Numbered from the stretch's first letter, positions 49,110-59,499 are shown. The stretch is DNA of 64,000 nucleotides from Bacillus mojavensis RO-H-1 = KCTC 3706 (GCF_000245335.1 NZ_JH600279.1:620001-684000), one strand, 5' to 3'. Made by a program: numbers and translations. The notes: generated from the sequence alone by a model not told the origin.

Positions 49110-49646
49110 TTACGATTTTTTATCCTCATCGCCTTCATCATAGTCATCATCATCATCTTCTTCTTCATCGTCATCAATGAGATCCTCGTCAATTTCGAGC
49201 TCGTCATCGTCGTCTTCATCGATATCGTCAAACTCATCAGCATCGAGATCAAGTTCTTCCTCAACCTCAGCTAAATCGAGGTCGTCTTCGTCAACCACTT
49301 CAAATTCATCAAGATCAAGATCTTCTTCGACGGCTTTTTTGGCTTTTTTCTTTTTAGCCTTAACTGTCGGCTGTGTTTCTTCATCTAGCTGATCGTACGG
49401 ATACCAGCTGCGAAGACCCCAATTCTGGTCAGAGAGCGCCAAGAAACGGCCGTCAATGTTTAAATCTGTATAAAATTGTGCGACGCGGTCTCCTAACTCT
49501 TCTTTTTTCACGCCGAGCAATGATGCAATTTCATTTAAAAGCTCCTGAAAAGGAACTGGTTTTTTATGATCTTCAAATAATTCGTGAGCGATTTCAACTA
49601 AAGCCATTTCCTTTAGCTGTTCCTGTGAATATTGTTTGATACCCAA
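49110..49646 (-). CDS. rpoE: RNA polymerase delta subunit RpoE
   Basis: 178 residues. N-terminal HARE-HTH domain (EQLKEMALVEIAHELFEDHK ... GRFLALSDQNWGLRSWYP, residues 9-90), a lysine-rich joint KAKKKKAKKAVEE, and a C-terminal tail of almost only Asp and Glu, unfolded and nucleic-acid mimicking. Delta promotes RNA polymerase recycling and is unrelated to the E. coli sigma factor RpoE. The GAT/GAA-rich DNA explains the simple-sequence look of 49110-49350. 182 nt downstream of acdA. Confidence 0.97.
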   Translation of the reverse strand: MGIKQYSQEQLKEMALVEIAHELFEDHKKPVPFQELLNEIASLLGVKKEELGDRVAQFYTDLNIDGRFLALSDQNWGLRSWYPYDQLDEETQPTVKAKKKKAKKAVEEDLDLDEFEVVDEDDLDLAEVEEELDLDADEFDDIDEDDDDELEIDEDLIDDDEEEDDDDDYDEGDEDKKS

Positions 49647-49828
49647 GGTCGGACACTCCCTTTCTATTACTTATATGTATCTGTTTTATCAATAATGAAA
49701 GCGATATTGTATCGTTCTTATACAAACCATACCTCTCATTATAAACAAAATAAAACAGAATATGCTACCCTTAACAGCGTTAATTTAAATAAATTTACAA
49801 GAGTGATCCGACTGATAGATATTTTGCC

Positions 49829-50968
49829 TTATTCTGCGAGCATTCTGGAGATAACCAGCCTTTGAATTTCTTGGGTGCCTTCGTAGATTTGCGTAATCTT
49901 CGCGTCGCGCATATAGCGTTCTACCGGATAATCCTTCGTATAGCCATAGCCACCGAAAATCTGTACAGCTTCGGTCGTGACTTTCATCGCCGTATCCCCT
50001 GCCAGCAGTTTGGACATGGCGGAGGCTTTTCCATACGGAAGGCCTGACGATTCCAGCCATGCCGCTTGGTAGGTCAATAGCCTTGAAGCTTCTATCATTG
50101 TCGCCATATCTGCAAGTTTAAAAGCTATGCCCTGCTGCTCGGCGATCGATTTGCCGAACTGTTTTCTTTCTTTTGCGTATTGAAGCGCCGCATCAAGCGC
50201 TCCCTGGGCGATGCCAACAGCCTGTGCCGCGATGCCGTTTCTTCCTCCGTCCAGCGTCTTCATCGCGATTTTGAATCCTTCTCCTTCTTCACCGAGAAGA
50301 TTTTCTGCGGGAACGATACAGTCTTCGAAGATGATTTCTGTTGTCGGAGAAGAACGGATGCCTAGTTTCTTTTCTTTCTTGCCTGTCAAAAATCCTTCAA
50401 AATCCTTTTCAACAATAAAAGCAGAAATGCCTTTTTTCTTTTTTTCAGCGTCAGTGACTGCAAATACAATGTAAATATCAGCGGCCCCGCCGTTTGTGAT
50501 AAACACTTTTGATCCGTTTAATACATAGTCATCACCGATTCGCTCAGCGGTTGTTTTCATCCCGCCGGCGTCTGAACCGGAGCCTGCTTCAGTCAAAGCG
50601 AAAGCCCCGATTTTCTGCCCAAGCGCCAGCTGTGTTAAGTATTCTGACTTTTGTTCTTCTGTGCCAAATGCAAACAGCGGCCAGCCGCAAAGCGATATAT
50701 GGGCGGAAAGCGTCACGCCGGTGGAGGCGCAGACTTTTGACAGTTCCTCCACCGCTATGACATAAGCCAGGTAGTCACTTCCGATTCCGCCGTAAGCTTC
50801 AGGCCACGGAATCCCTGTTAATCCTAAATCCGCCATTTCCCGAAACAGGTCACGATCGAAGCGTTCTTGTTCGTCACGTTCTGCCGCTGTCGGTGCAACC
50901 TCATGCTTCGCAAAATCACGAACCAATTTCCGAATCATTTCGTGTTCTTCTGTTAATGAAAAATTCAT
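49829..50968 (-). CDS. acdA: Acyl-CoA dehydrogenase AcdA
   Basis: 379 residues, FAD enzyme of fatty-acid beta-oxidation. [18 protein letters not shown] near residue 127 binds [23 protein letters not shown] and the catalytic glutamate in IYEGTQEIQ near 363 are intact. Starts [20 protein letters not shown], overlapping the fadF stop by 4 nt, so it is coupled with the probable electron acceptor fadF. Short-chain acyl or butyryl-CoA preference is not decidable here. Confidence 0.95.
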   Translation of the reverse strand: MNFSLTEEHEMIRKLVRDFAKHEVAPTAAERDEQERFDRDLFREMADLGLTGIPWPEAYGGIGSDYLAYVIAVEELSKVCASTGVTLSAHISLCGWPLFAFGTEEQKSEYLTQLALGQKIGAFALTEAGSGSDAGGMKTTAERIGDDYVLNGSKVFITNGGAADIYIVFAVTDAEKKKKGISAFIVEKDFEGFLTGKKEKKLGIRSSPTTEIIFEDCIVPAENLLGEEGEGFKIAMKTLDGGRNGIAAQAVGIAQGALDAALQYAKERKQFGKSIAEQQGIAFKLADMATMIEASRLLTYQAAWLESSGLPYGKASAMSKLLAGDTAMKVTTEAVQIFGGYGYTKDYPVERYMRDAKITQIYEGTQEIQRLVISRMLAE

Positions 50969-53082
50969 CGCTTTTCCCCCATTGTCATATCAGCGCCCAA
51001 GACAGATTGAGCCAGAAGCTCCGCGACATCATACGTTTTGACACGATCTTCCGCTTCTTTTGCCTTTGTGCCGTCCCCAAGCATCGTGAGGCAGTACGGA
51101 CAGCCGGAGCTGATTACTGACGGATTGACTGCCAAGGCTTGCTCTGTTCTGGCGACATTAATCCTGTTTCCTGACTCTTCCTCCATCCACATTAAGCCAC
51201 CGCCAGCTCCGCAGCACATGCCAGTTTCCCGGTTTCTCTCCATTTCAATAAGCTGCACGCCCGGAATGGCTTTTAGAATCTCTCTCGGCGGATCATAGAC
51301 TTCGTTATACCGTCCCAAATAGCACGAGTCGTGGAAGGTGATCGTTTCATGAACTGGGTGCTGCGGTTTTAATTTCCCTCTCTTTACCAGATCGGCCAGC
51401 ACTTCCGTATGATGATATACTTCGCCTTCAAAGCCGAAATCTGGATATTCGTTTTTAAATAAATTGTATGCGTGCGGGTCAATCGTAACGATTTTTTTCA
51501 CATTATTTTTTTCAAATTCCGAGATATTCTTTTCAGCCAGTTCCTGAAATAAAAATTCATTTCCGAGGCGGCGCGGGGTGTCCCCTGAATTTTTTTCTTT
51601 GTTGCCGAGGATCGCAAAGGTCACACCTGCTTGGTTCAGCAGTCTAGCAAAGGAGATGGCGATCTTTTGGCTTCTGTTGTCGTACGAACCCATGGAACCG
51701 ACCCAGAAAAGGTATTCGAATTCTTTTTCCTCTTTTTTTACTTCTTTTACTGTCGGAATCTCGGCATCTGGAGCTGCGTCGCGCCAATTTTCACGTTCCT
51801 TGCGGTTGAGGCCCCACGGATTGCCCTGTCGCTCAATACTCGTCATTGCCCGCTGTGCGTCACTGTCCATTTTTCCTTCAGTCAGCACGAGATAGCGGCG
51901 GAGATCAATAATTTTATCAACATGCTCGTTCATGACGGGGCACTGATCCTCACAGTTTCGGCAAGTGGTGCAGGCCCAAATTTCTTCTTCGGTAATGACG
52001 TCACCGATTAAGCTCGGATTGTAATCAAGCGCGGCGGCGGCTTCCCGCGATCCGCTCCCTGAGGCTGCCGCTGCCAGCTGGTTCCCTCTCGTATGGCTGA
52101 ATGCTGCAGCCGGCACCCATGGCGAGCGCGAAGTGACGGCAGCACCTTTTTCTGCGAGGTGGTCCCTGAGGCGTAAAATTAAATCCATCGGCGACAGCAT
52201 TTTTCCGGTGCCTGTCGCAGGGCACATATTGGTACATCGGCCGCACTCGACACACGCATACAGATCAATCAGCTGGGACTGCCTGAAATCCTCAATTTTT
52301 CCTGCTCCGTAGCTTTCTTTTGTTTCGTCAGTGAAATCAATTTTTTCGAGCTTTCCGGACGCTTCAAGTCTGCTGAAAAAGACGTTGGCAGGACCGGCAA
52401 TTAAATGAGCGTGCTTTGACTGCGGCACATACACTAAAAAGCTCAGTAAAAACAGGAGGTGCACCCACCATGCGATATAGAAAATCACCGCAGCACCCGT
52501 CTCCCCGATGCCGCCAAGCAGAAACGCGATTCCTGAGGCAATTGGCTCGCTCCAAGAAAGCCCGTGATCATGCCAGATCAGATTCATTGCGTTCCCTAGT
52601 AAAACCGTCAGCATTAAACCGCCGATAAAAATGAGAACAAGTCCAGCTTTAAAGCCTCGTTTCAGCCTGACGAGCTTTTCGATATACCGTCTGTAAAATG
52701 CCCAGCCAACCGCAACTAAGATCAGAAACGTAACGATTTCCTGAAAAAAAGTGAAGGCGGGATAGATTGGGCCAAGCGGCAGATTTTGATCCGGGACCAG
52801 CCCTTTGATGATAAAATCAATCGCTCCGAACTGAACCAATATAAAGCCGTAGAAAAACATGACGTGAATGATCCCGCTTTTCTTATCCTTGAGCAGTTTT
52901 TTCTGTCCGAATACATTCACCCATATGGCCTGAAGCCGTTCCTTGATCCGCTTATCGAATTGTTCCTTTTGGCCAAGCCTGATGTAAGCAACCCTTGTTT
53001 TGACCAAATAGACAAACAAATAAACAGCGTAAGCGGTTACAATCAGAAATAATAATGCATTGACAATAAGAAAGCCGCTCAT
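50965..53082 (-). CDS. fadF: FadF membrane iron-sulfur oxidoreductase (YwjF)
   Basis: 705 residues. The first about 230 have five or six membrane helices like the cytochrome-b subunit of nitrate/heterodisulfide reductases. Two 4Fe4S motifs follow, [20 protein letters not shown] near 280 and [13 protein letters not shown] near 375, then two CCG domains ([30 protein letters not shown]). Probably passes electrons from acyl-CoA dehydrogenase and ETF to menaquinone. Behind a FadR-type operator, first gene of fadF-acdA-rpoE. Confidence 0.94.
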   Translation of the reverse strand: MSGFLIVNALLFLIVTAYAVYLFVYLVKTRVAYIRLGQKEQFDKRIKERLQAIWVNVFGQKKLLKDKKSGIIHVMFFYGFILVQFGAIDFIIKGLVPDQNLPLGPIYPAFTFFQEIVTFLILVAVGWAFYRRYIEKLVRLKRGFKAGLVLIFIGGLMLTVLLGNAMNLIWHDHGLSWSEPIASGIAFLLGGIGETGAAVIFYIAWWVHLLFLLSFLVYVPQSKHAHLIAGPANVFFSRLEASGKLEKIDFTDETKESYGAGKIEDFRQSQLIDLYACVECGRCTNMCPATGTGKMLSPMDLILRLRDHLAEKGAAVTSRSPWVPAAAFSHTRGNQLAAAASGSGSREAAAALDYNPSLIGDVITEEEIWACTTCRNCEDQCPVMNEHVDKIIDLRRYLVLTEGKMDSDAQRAMTSIERQGNPWGLNRKERENWRDAAPDAEIPTVKEVKKEEKEFEYLFWVGSMGSYDNRSQKIAISFARLLNQAGVTFAILGNKEKNSGDTPRRLGNEFLFQELAEKNISEFEKNNVKKIVTIDPHAYNLFKNEYPDFGFEGEVYHHTEVLADLVKRGKLKPQHPVHETITFHDSCYLGRYNEVYDPPREILKAIPGVQLIEMERNRETGMCCGAGGGLMWMEEESGNRINVARTEQALAVNPSVISSGCPYCLTMLGDGTKAKEAEDRVKTYDVAELLAQSVLGADMTMGEKR

Positions 53083-53150
53083 TCCAATTCCCCCTTTTTA
53101 CTGATGAAGACCGTGATCCCCTGCCCCAGAATCTGTATAAGGTTATCTTT

Positions 53151-53180
53151 ATGATAAATAATGAATGAGTGTTCAGTCAA
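53151..53180 (-). promoter_or_regulatory. fadF promoter overlapped by FadR-type operator
   Basis: Minus strand TTGACT (53175-53180), 18-nt spacer, TATCAT (53151-53156). Palindrome TGAATGAGTGTTCAGTCA at 53162-53179 resembles the FadR (YsiA) operator consensus TGAATGAMTANTCATTCA and covers the -35 and spacer, so repression relieved by long-chain acyl-CoA is expected. fadF-acdA-rpoE belongs to the FadR regulon in B. subtilis. Confidence 0.78.
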
Positions 53181-53237
53181 TAATTAAATTCCCGCTGTTC
53201 GGGCACAATATCTACTACTACGGAAAGGAGTGCCGGG

Positions 53238-54437
53238 ATGAAGGTATTTTTCGTGATTCTCATTATTGTCATCATACTATTGGCTTTAATCCTGCTGGAT
53301 ATCTTTATAGGCCGCGCCGCTTACAGAAAGAAAGCGTACGAGCCTGTTTTTTCAAAAAAGAAAAGTGATATCGAATTAATTCACTGCGGCGCTGACCTTG
53401 TTGAACGGATGATGCAAGATATACGCGATGCCGTCTCTTCTGTTCACGTGATGTTTTTCATTATGAAAAACGATGAGGTCAGCCACAATATGTTTACACT
53501 GCTGAAAACAAAAGCCCAGGCCGGTGTTTCGGTTTATTTGCTTCTGGATTGGTCGGGCAGCCAAAAAATTAAAAAACCGGCACTGGAGACGATGAAAAAC
53601 GCCGGCGTTCACGTTCATTTTCTGAACCGGCCTCGTTTCCCTTATTTCTTTTTTCATATACAAAAACGAAATCACCGGAAAATTGCTGTGATAGACGGAA
53701 AAGTCGGCTATGTCGGCGGGTTTAACATTGGTGAGGAATACCTTGGCAAGAAGGCGAAGTTCGGCAATTGGGAGGATTATCATCTGCGTATGACGGGCGA
53801 AGGTGTCCGCGATCTGCAAACGCTTTTTACAGCCGACCTGAAACGAAATACCGGCTCAGCCGAACTCGGTCCGGATGTTTGGCCCGAACTTCCGCAAGGG
53901 AATATCCCTCATAAGATTTATGCGACTGACGGCTATGCTCTTGAAAAAACGTATTTGGCAAATATCGCAAGGGCGAAAAAGCGTATTACGATTTGCACGC
54001 CTTATTATATTCCGACTAAACCGCTTCAGCAGGCTTTGGTCAAAGCAAGAAAAAACGGTGTGGACGTTACGCTGATTGTGCCCATGAAATCTGATCACCC
54101 TCTGGTCAGAGAAGCTGCTTTTACATATTATTCGGAGCTGCTTGATGCCGGCTGTCTCATCTACCGTTTTTACCAAGGGTTTTATCATGTGAAAGCCTTG
54201 ATCATTGACGATCACTTCAGCATGATTGGCACAGCCAATTTTGATCAGCGAAGCCTGTTTTTAAATGAAGAGGTAAACGTTGAAATCGATGATGTTGCAT
54301 TTACAAAAGAAGTCTATGCCACGATTGAAGAGGATATTAAAAAGTCGGACCTGCTAACAACAGAAAATTTCAAAAAGCGCACGTTCAGGCAGCGCCCGGC
54401 GGAATGGCTCGGTAAAGCATTATCTTATTTTTTATAA
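53238..54437 (+). CDS. ywjE: Cardiolipin synthase-like phospholipase D protein YwjE
   Basis: 399 residues: one N-terminal membrane helix (VFFVILIIVIILLALILLDI) and two HKD phosphodiesterase motifs, NHRKIAVIDGKVGYVGGFN near residue 147 and HVKALIIDDHFSMIGTANFD near 318. It is thought to join phosphatidylglycerols into cardiolipin; YwjE is the second-rank synthase in B. subtilis. AAAGGAG precedes ATG 53238. Followed after 12 nt by uvsE, so cotranscribed. Confidence 0.93.
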   Translation: MKVFFVILIIVIILLALILLDIFIGRAAYRKKAYEPVFSKKKSDIELIHCGADLVERMMQDIRDAVSSVHVMFFIMKNDEVSHNMFTLLKTKAQAGVSVYLLLDWSGSQKIKKPALETMKNAGVHVHFLNRPRFPYFFFHIQKRNHRKIAVIDGKVGYVGGFNIGEEYLGKKAKFGNWEDYHLRMTGEGVRDLQTLFTADLKRNTGSAELGPDVWPELPQGNIPHKIYATDGYALEKTYLANIARAKKRITICTPYYIPTKPLQQALVKARKNGVDVTLIVPMKSDHPLVREAAFTYYSELLDAGCLIYRFYQGFYHVKALIIDDHFSMIGTANFDQRSLFLNEEVNVEIDDVAFTKEVYATIEEDIKKSDLLTTENFKKRTFRQRPAEWLGKALSYFL

Positions 54438-54449
54438 AGGAGAGTTCCT

Positions 54450-55412
54450 ATGATTTTCAGATTCGGGTTCGTCTCAAATGCGATGAGCCTTTGGGATGCG
54501 TCTCCCGCCAAAACACTGACATTCGCCCGTTATTCAAAGCTGCCCGAGGATGAGAGAAAAGAAGCCCTTTTGGCTGCGACAAAAGCTAATTTGCGCAATA
54601 CAATGAGAACCCTTCACTACATCATCGGCCACGATATTCCATTGTACCGTTTTTCCAGCTCAATTGTGCCGCTGGCCACTCATCCTGACGTAATGTGGGA
54701 CTTTGTGACGCCTTTTCGCAAGGAGTTCCGTGAGATTGGGGAGCTTGTGAAAAAATACAATCTGCGCACAAGCTTTCATCCTAACCAATTTACCCTGTTT
54801 ACGAGCCCTAAGGAATCTATTACAAAAAATGCAGTAACCGATATGGCTTATCACTACCGCATGCTTGAAGCAATGGGGATTGCAGACCGCTCGATTATCA
54901 ACATCCATATCGGCGGCGCTTACGGAAACAAAGAAAACGCTCTGAAACAATTTCATCAAAACATAAAACTGCTGCCGCAAGAGATCAAGCAGCGGATGAC
55001 GCTGGAAAATGACGATAAGACGTATACCACGGAAGAGACGCTTCAGGTCTGTGAACTAGAGAATGTTCCGTTTGTCTTTGATTTTCACCATTTTTACGCC
55101 AATTCGGATGATCATGCGGACCTGAATGAAGCACTTCCGCGGATGATCAACACATGGCAGCGGATCGGATTGCAGCCGAAGGTCCATCTTTCCTCCCCAA
55201 AGTCGGAACAAGCGGTGCGCAGCCATGCGGATTATGTAGATGCCAACTTTTTGCTGCCGCTTTTGGAGCGCTTCAGGCAATGGGGAACCAATATTGATTT
55301 CATGATCGAGGCGAAACAGAAGGACAAGGCGCTTCTCCGGCTGATGGATGAATTGAGCTCAATCCGCGGCGTGAAACGGATTGGCGGTGGCGCTCTGCAA
55401 TGGAAAACATAA
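54450..55412 (+). CDS. uvsE: UV DNA damage endonuclease UvsE
   Basis: 320 residues, TIM-barrel UVDE family, [20 protein letters not shown]. Metal-binding positions are seen in SFHPNQF near residue 105, NIHIGGAYG near 150, TLENDD near 190, [11 protein letters not shown] near 212 and [16 protein letters not shown] near 285. It nicks DNA 5' to UV lesions, in spores with DisA/SP-related repair. AAAGGAGAG lies upstream. Confidence 0.95.
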   Translation: MIFRFGFVSNAMSLWDASPAKTLTFARYSKLPEDERKEALLAATKANLRNTMRTLHYIIGHDIPLYRFSSSIVPLATHPDVMWDFVTPFRKEFREIGELVKKYNLRTSFHPNQFTLFTSPKESITKNAVTDMAYHYRMLEAMGIADRSIINIHIGGAYGNKENALKQFHQNIKLLPQEIKQRMTLENDDKTYTTEETLQVCELENVPFVFDFHHFYANSDDHADLNEALPRMINTWQRIGLQPKVHLSSPKSEQAVRSHADYVDANFLLPLLERFRQWGTNIDFMIEAKQKDKALLRLMDELSSIRGVKRIGGGALQWKT

Positions 55413-55426
55413 GTATAAAAAAACAG

Positions 55427-55452
55427 GTTTACAGTTTATACACATTGGGAAC
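55427..55452 (+). promoter_or_regulatory. Sigma-B-type promoter of ywjC
   Basis: GTTTAC (55427-55432), 14-nt spacer, GGGAAC (55447-55452), the same architecture as the csbD promoter. It lies about 40 nt before ywjC. Confidence 0.7.
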
Positions 55453-55492
55453 ATACGCTATATAAGACAAGAATCGATGGAGGAGAAAGAAC

Positions 55493-55765
55493 ATGAAAAA
55501 CATCAAGTCTCTAAAGGTAGCCGCACAGGCATTCACTTTAAGAAATTTGATTCATCTTTATAAAATGTGCCATTCCGGAAGCCACGAGGTTTATATTTAC
55601 TCAAAGAAAACGATGTGCAAAATCAAAAGCTTAATCGAGCTGGAGACATTCCGCATGGCTCATAATGAAAAGGAATATCTGATTGTGGTTGAAGGGACAA
55701 AAGCATCTCAGCTGGTTGAAAAGTTTCAGAATATGATCGAGCCCGCTGAGAGAGAAGCGCTCTAA
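55493..55765 (+). CDS. ywjC: HPr-like small protein YwjC
   Basis: 90 residues from ATG 55493, with GGAGGAGA upstream. Length and order of motifs resemble phosphocarrier HPr: LRNLIHLYKMCHSGSHEVYI aligns with the HPr HARPA helix region, KTMCKIKSLIELETF with the KTVNLKSIMGVMSL segment, and EYLIVVEGTKASQLVEKFQN with the last strand and helix. The active His15 is absent (Leu at residue 16) while a serine stays at the Ser46-equivalent place. Similarity is by eye. A sigma-B-type promoter precedes it and a terminator follows. Confidence 0.85.
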   Translation: MKNIKSLKVAAQAFTLRNLIHLYKMCHSGSHEVYIYSKKTMCKIKSLIELETFRMAHNEKEYLIVVEGTKASQLVEKFQNMIEPAEREAL

Positions 55766-55773
55766 CTTACATA

Positions 55774-55805
55774 AAAAAGGATAGACAGTGATGTCTATCC
55801 TTTTC
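55774..55805 (+). terminator. Terminator of ywjC
   Basis: Twelve-bp stem AAAGGATAGACA / TGTCTATCCTTT with T-tract downstream on plus; it could also end transcripts coming from the ywjB relic. Confidence 0.88.
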
Positions 55806-55806
55806 C

Positions 55807-56171
55807 TTATGCTCGTTTATGATGGAGCTGCGCCGCCTGTCCAAATCGTTTCATATCGGTAAACCCAGCTTTGTTTCGGTATTTTGTTCATGAAACAGCG
55901 GGATGCCGCTCCCTAATACAACGGGAATAACAGTGATGTTGAAATCGTCGATGGCATCCTCTTTCAAAGATGTTAAGCGGCCGGTGAATGCCTGACGTCT
56001 TCGCTGATAAGCGTCACGTGTTCATCGTGATAGTGTCGGACGTTCCCGTAAAACGCAGCATGTTTTATCCCCGTAAGGAATATTGGGTGTAAGGATTTTA
56101 ATATGTTCATACGTGCTCCGTCCTAATATGACAGTATCAACGGTAATAAAATTCACTGTACCCGTTATCAC
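55807..56171 (-). pseudogene. ywjB: Decayed ywjB (RibD C-terminal/DHFR-like reductase)
   Basis: Four short frames in succession, in different phases, give fragments of one DHFR-like protein: FITVDTVILGRSTYEHI with PNIPYGDKTCCVL (56171-56022), EHVTLISEDV, then LTSLKEDAIDDFNITVIPVV with LGSGIPLFHEQNTETKLGL (to 55851), and MKRFGQAAQLHHKRA to 55807. The N-terminal about 50-60 residues and the middle part with the glycine-rich nucleotide motif are missing. Position between ywjC and ywjA is where B. subtilis carries ywjB. GGAGG followed by GTG after ywjA still marks a start. Confidence 0.82.
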
Positions 56172-56180
56172 CCTTGCCTC

Positions 56181-57908
56181 CTATTGCTGCACCATCTCTC
56201 CGAACTGTGCTTGATGCAGTCTGCTGTAAATACCGCCGGCTTCGATCAGTTCCTGATGCCGCCCCTGTTCCTCGATACCGTTTTTTGTCACGACGACAAT
56301 TTTGTCCGCGTGTTTGATCGTCGCCAGTCTGTGGGCGATCACCAGCGTCGTGCGCCCCGCCGACAATTCTTGAAGCGCCTTTTGGATCGCCGCTTCTGTT
56401 TCTGTATCAAGAGCAGAAGTTGCTTCATCGAGAATCAGGATAGATGGATTTTTCAAGAACATCCTCGCAATTGAAAGGCGCTGCTTTTGCCCGCCGGAAA
56501 GCTTTACGCCGCGCTCTCCGATGACGGTGTCCAATCCATCCGGCATGTTATTGACGAGTTCTTCTAAGTGAGCCTGCTTTACAGCTTGCCAGATTTCCTC
56601 TTCTGTTGAGCCCAAACGGCCATATGCAATATTCTCTCTCAGTGTGCCCGAGAATAAGAAAACGTCCTGCTGCACAACGCCAATCTGCCCGCGCAAGGAA
56701 GACAGCGTCATGTCTTGAATGCTGACGCCATCAATGGTAATGTCGCCATCCGATGCTTCATAAAAGCGCGGAAGCAGACTGCAAAGCGTTGATTTCCCCG
56801 CTCCGGACGGTCCGACAAACGCTACCGTTTCCCCCGCCCGAATGGTCAGGTTAATGTCATGAAGGACATGTTGATTCTCATCATAGCCAAACGAAACACG
56901 CTGATAGCGGATATCGCCTTTCAGCCCGGAAACGTCTCTCGCCTCAGGAGAATCCTGAATATCCGGCTCTGTCTCCATCAGCTCCATGTAGCTTTTAAAG
57001 CCGGCAATTCCCCTCGGATACATTTCAATAATGGCGTTAATTTTGTCAATCGGCCGAAACAGGACATTAGTTAACAGCACAAACGCTACAAATTCTCCGT
57101 ATGACAAGGAGCCGCGAATCACAAACCATGTTCCGCATAAGAGGACAAACAGCGTGACAAACCGTGTCAGCATATAGCTGATGGAACCGTTTTTCGCCAT
57201 GATTTTATAGGATGACAGCTTAGTGATCCGGAACCGCTGATTGTTGACAGCGAAGCGCTCTTTTTCAAACGATTCATTGCCGAATGCCTGAACGAGCCGG
57301 ATGCCGCCGATATTATTTTCTACCCGCGCGCTGAAGTCTCCGATATCCTTGTTCAGCGTCGTAAACGCTTTGGTCATTTTTTTGTTGAAGTAAAGCGCCA
57401 GCCAAATGACAATCGGCATGATAATAAACGTCAGCAATGCCAGCTGCCAGTTAATAAACAGCATAACCCCGAACGCCCCGAGAATCGTCATAATGGCGAT
57501 GAACAAATCTTCTGGACCGTGATGGGCGACTTCGCCGATGTACATTAAATCGTTCGTCAGCTTCGACATTAACGTTCCCGTCTTGTTGTTGTCGTAAAAT
57601 TTGAAGGACAGCTTTTGCAGATGGTCAAATAGCGATTTTCTCATATCGGTTTCGATATTGATTCCGAGCATATGCCCCCAATACGTGACGACATATTGGA
57701 GAGCCGAGCTGAGCGCGTAAACGACAAACAATCCGATTGAGGTCGCGATGATCAGGCCCCAGTCTCTCCCCGGAAGCAAGGTATCAATGAAATAGTTGAC
57801 GATCAAAGGAAAACTCAGCTCCATTAAGCCTCCTGCAATCGCCGAGAAAAAGTCGAGAAAGAACAATGTTTTATATGGTTTATAATACGCAAAAAATTGC
57901 CGCAGCAC
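56181..57908 (-). CDS. ywjA: ABC exporter, permease-ATPase fusion YwjA
   Basis: 575 residues from GTG 57908 (MLRQFFAYYKPYKTLFFLDF), chosen because GGGGG stands 8 nt upstream; a TTG five codons earlier overlaps that site. N-terminal six-helix domain (to about 320), then ATPase with GPSGAGKSTLCSLL near 370, signature LSGGQKQRLSIARM near 475 and ILILDEATSALD. A homodimeric multidrug or lipid exporter of the MsbA/LmrA class; substrate unknown. Confidence 0.93.
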   Translation of the reverse strand: MLRQFFAYYKPYKTLFFLDFFSAIAGGLMELSFPLIVNYFIDTLLPGRDWGLIIATSIGLFVVYALSSALQYVVTYWGHMLGINIETDMRKSLFDHLQKLSFKFYDNNKTGTLMSKLTNDLMYIGEVAHHGPEDLFIAIMTILGAFGVMLFINWQLALLTFIIMPIVIWLALYFNKKMTKAFTTLNKDIGDFSARVENNIGGIRLVQAFGNESFEKERFAVNNQRFRITKLSSYKIMAKNGSISYMLTRFVTLFVLLCGTWFVIRGSLSYGEFVAFVLLTNVLFRPIDKINAIIEMYPRGIAGFKSYMELMETEPDIQDSPEARDVSGLKGDIRYQRVSFGYDENQHVLHDINLTIRAGETVAFVGPSGAGKSTLCSLLPRFYEASDGDITIDGVSIQDMTLSSLRGQIGVVQQDVFLFSGTLRENIAYGRLGSTEEEIWQAVKQAHLEELVNNMPDGLDTVIGERGVKLSGGQKQRLSIARMFLKNPSILILDEATSALDTETEAAIQKALQELSAGRTTLVIAHRLATIKHADKIVVVTKNGIEEQGRHQELIEAGGIYSRLHQAQFGEMVQQ

Positions 57909-57996
57909 TCTATCTTCCCCCAATGCATCAATAACTGATAAGATTTCTCAATTATACTATACACGAGCTGTATGAAAAGACAGTATTTCTTTTTTC

Positions 57997-59499
57997 TTAC
58001 AGAACGCTTGAAAAGAGTCGGGCAACTGACTCCTTTGTCCGATCGGCCATTCCTCTTTTATAAAAACCGACAGGACTAAGTTTCTCACTTTCCATCATAT
58101 CCTCTTCGAAATGGTCTTCTAGGGTGCGGATTGCTTCGGCATCCGTGAAGAAAACATTCACCTCAAAATTGAGCTGAAAGCTGCGCATATCCATGTTTGC
58201 GGTTCCGACTGAGGCGATATCGCCGTCAATGATTATCACTTTTTGATGCATGAAGCCTTTTTGATATGAATATACCTCAATCCCCTCCAGAAGCAGCTCA
58301 GGGAAATACGATCTCGACGCGTATTGCGTTAAAAAGCTGTCATTCGTCTCCGGCACCATAATCCGCACCTGGACCCCTTTTGTCGCCGCGGCTTTCAAAG
58401 CCGTGCGGATGGATTCATTCGGGACAAAATAAGGTGTGGCGATCCACACAGATTTCTGCGCTGTAGAGATCATTTCATAGTAGAGGTCACTCATGCTCTC
58501 CTTCATGTCAGGCCCCGTCGCGACGATTTGATAAATGCCTCCTCCCTCCACGGGAACTGGCGTATTGTATTCTTTTTGATCAATTAACACTTCATTAGAG
58601 ACATATTCCCAATCCAGCATAAAGATGGCGTGAAGCGTTTGCACAATTTCTCCTTCCAGCCGCAGATGAGTGTCTCTCCAAAAACCGATTATCGGGTCTC
58701 GGCTGATATATTCCTTCCCGACATTCAATCCGCCGACAAAGCCGACTTTCCCGTCTATGATCACGATTTTACGGTGATTTCGAAAATTCAATTTCTGATT
58801 GAAGAACCCGTATTTCAGCGGAGAAAAAGGAACGATGTCCACGCCCGCTTTTTTCATTTTCATAATATCTCTTCCTGCCAATTTGATGCTGCCCGCAGCG
58901 TCATATAAAAACCGCACCTCGACACCCTGACGCGCCTTTTCCATCATAATCTCCATCATGCCGCGCCCAAGCATGTCCGATTTGAACATGTAGTACTCGA
59001 TATGCAGATAAGATTCCGCTTTCCGCATTGCTTTGAAAATATCAGGAAAGGTTTCTTCCCCGTTTTTCAAAACCTTCACCTTGCTTTTCGTGTTGATATT
59101 CATATGTGAAGCCCTGATGGAATAGGTAAAAAATCTTTCTTGATTGTCCTTCAATCCGGTTACTTCAGGCGTTTCCTCCATGTCAAACTGCTTTCGAAGC
59201 TTCTCCCTGTTGTACATTCGTTTTGTTTTAAACAGCTTTCCTTTTACATACAGCTGTCCGGAAAACAGATAAAACATGTAGCCCGCGATCGGAAAAAAGA
59301 CTAGAATATGTATCCATAACAGCGTGTGCTGTGACGTTCGATTTTCAAGGATTAACGAATAAATGCTGAACAAAATAATGCCCGCATAGCAAAGCAATCC
59401 TCCGTAAAACTCAAGCCTGGAAACCGGAAAAACCCATATGACGTATGCCCCGATGAGCATGATATATAAAAAGAAAAACTCCAGTCTCCTTTTCAGCAT
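57997..59499 (-). CDS. ywiE: Cardiolipin synthase-like phospholipase D protein YwiE
   Basis: 500 residues from ATG 59499 (MLKRRLEFFFLYIMLIGAYV), with GAGAGGGG upstream. Two to three N-terminal membrane helices, then two HKD motifs, NHRKIVIIDGKVGFVGGLN near residue 240 and HQKVIIIDGDIASVGTANMD near 415. Same family as YwjE but full-length, close to ClsA. Two such proteins lie within 6 kb here. Confidence 0.93.
   Translation of the reverse strand: MLKRRLEFFFLYIMLIGAYVIWVFPVSRLEFYGGLLCYAGIILFSIYSLILENRTSQHTLLWIHILVFFPIAGYMFYLFSGQLYVKGKLFKTKRMYNREKLRKQFDMEETPEVTGLKDNQERFFTYSIRASHMNINTKSKVKVLKNGEETFPDIFKAMRKAESYLHIEYYMFKSDMLGRGMMEIMMEKARQGVEVRFLYDAAGSIKLAGRDIMKMKKAGVDIVPFSPLKYGFFNQKLNFRNHRKIVIIDGKVGFVGGLNVGKEYISRDPIIGFWRDTHLRLEGEIVQTLHAIFMLDWEYVSNEVLIDQKEYNTPVPVEGGGIYQIVATGPDMKESMSDLYYEMISTAQKSVWIATPYFVPNESIRTALKAAATKGVQVRIMVPETNDSFLTQYASRSYFPELLLEGIEVYSYQKGFMHQKVIIIDGDIASVGTANMDMRSFQLNFEVNVFFTDAEAIRTLEDHFEEDMMESEKLSPVGFYKRGMADRTKESVARLFSSVL

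Noticed and set aside
49177..49392. Poly-serine frame on the plus strand and apparent GAT/GAA microsatellite
   Set aside because: It is the complement of the Asp/Glu tail of RpoE; the repeat is explained by codons for that tail.
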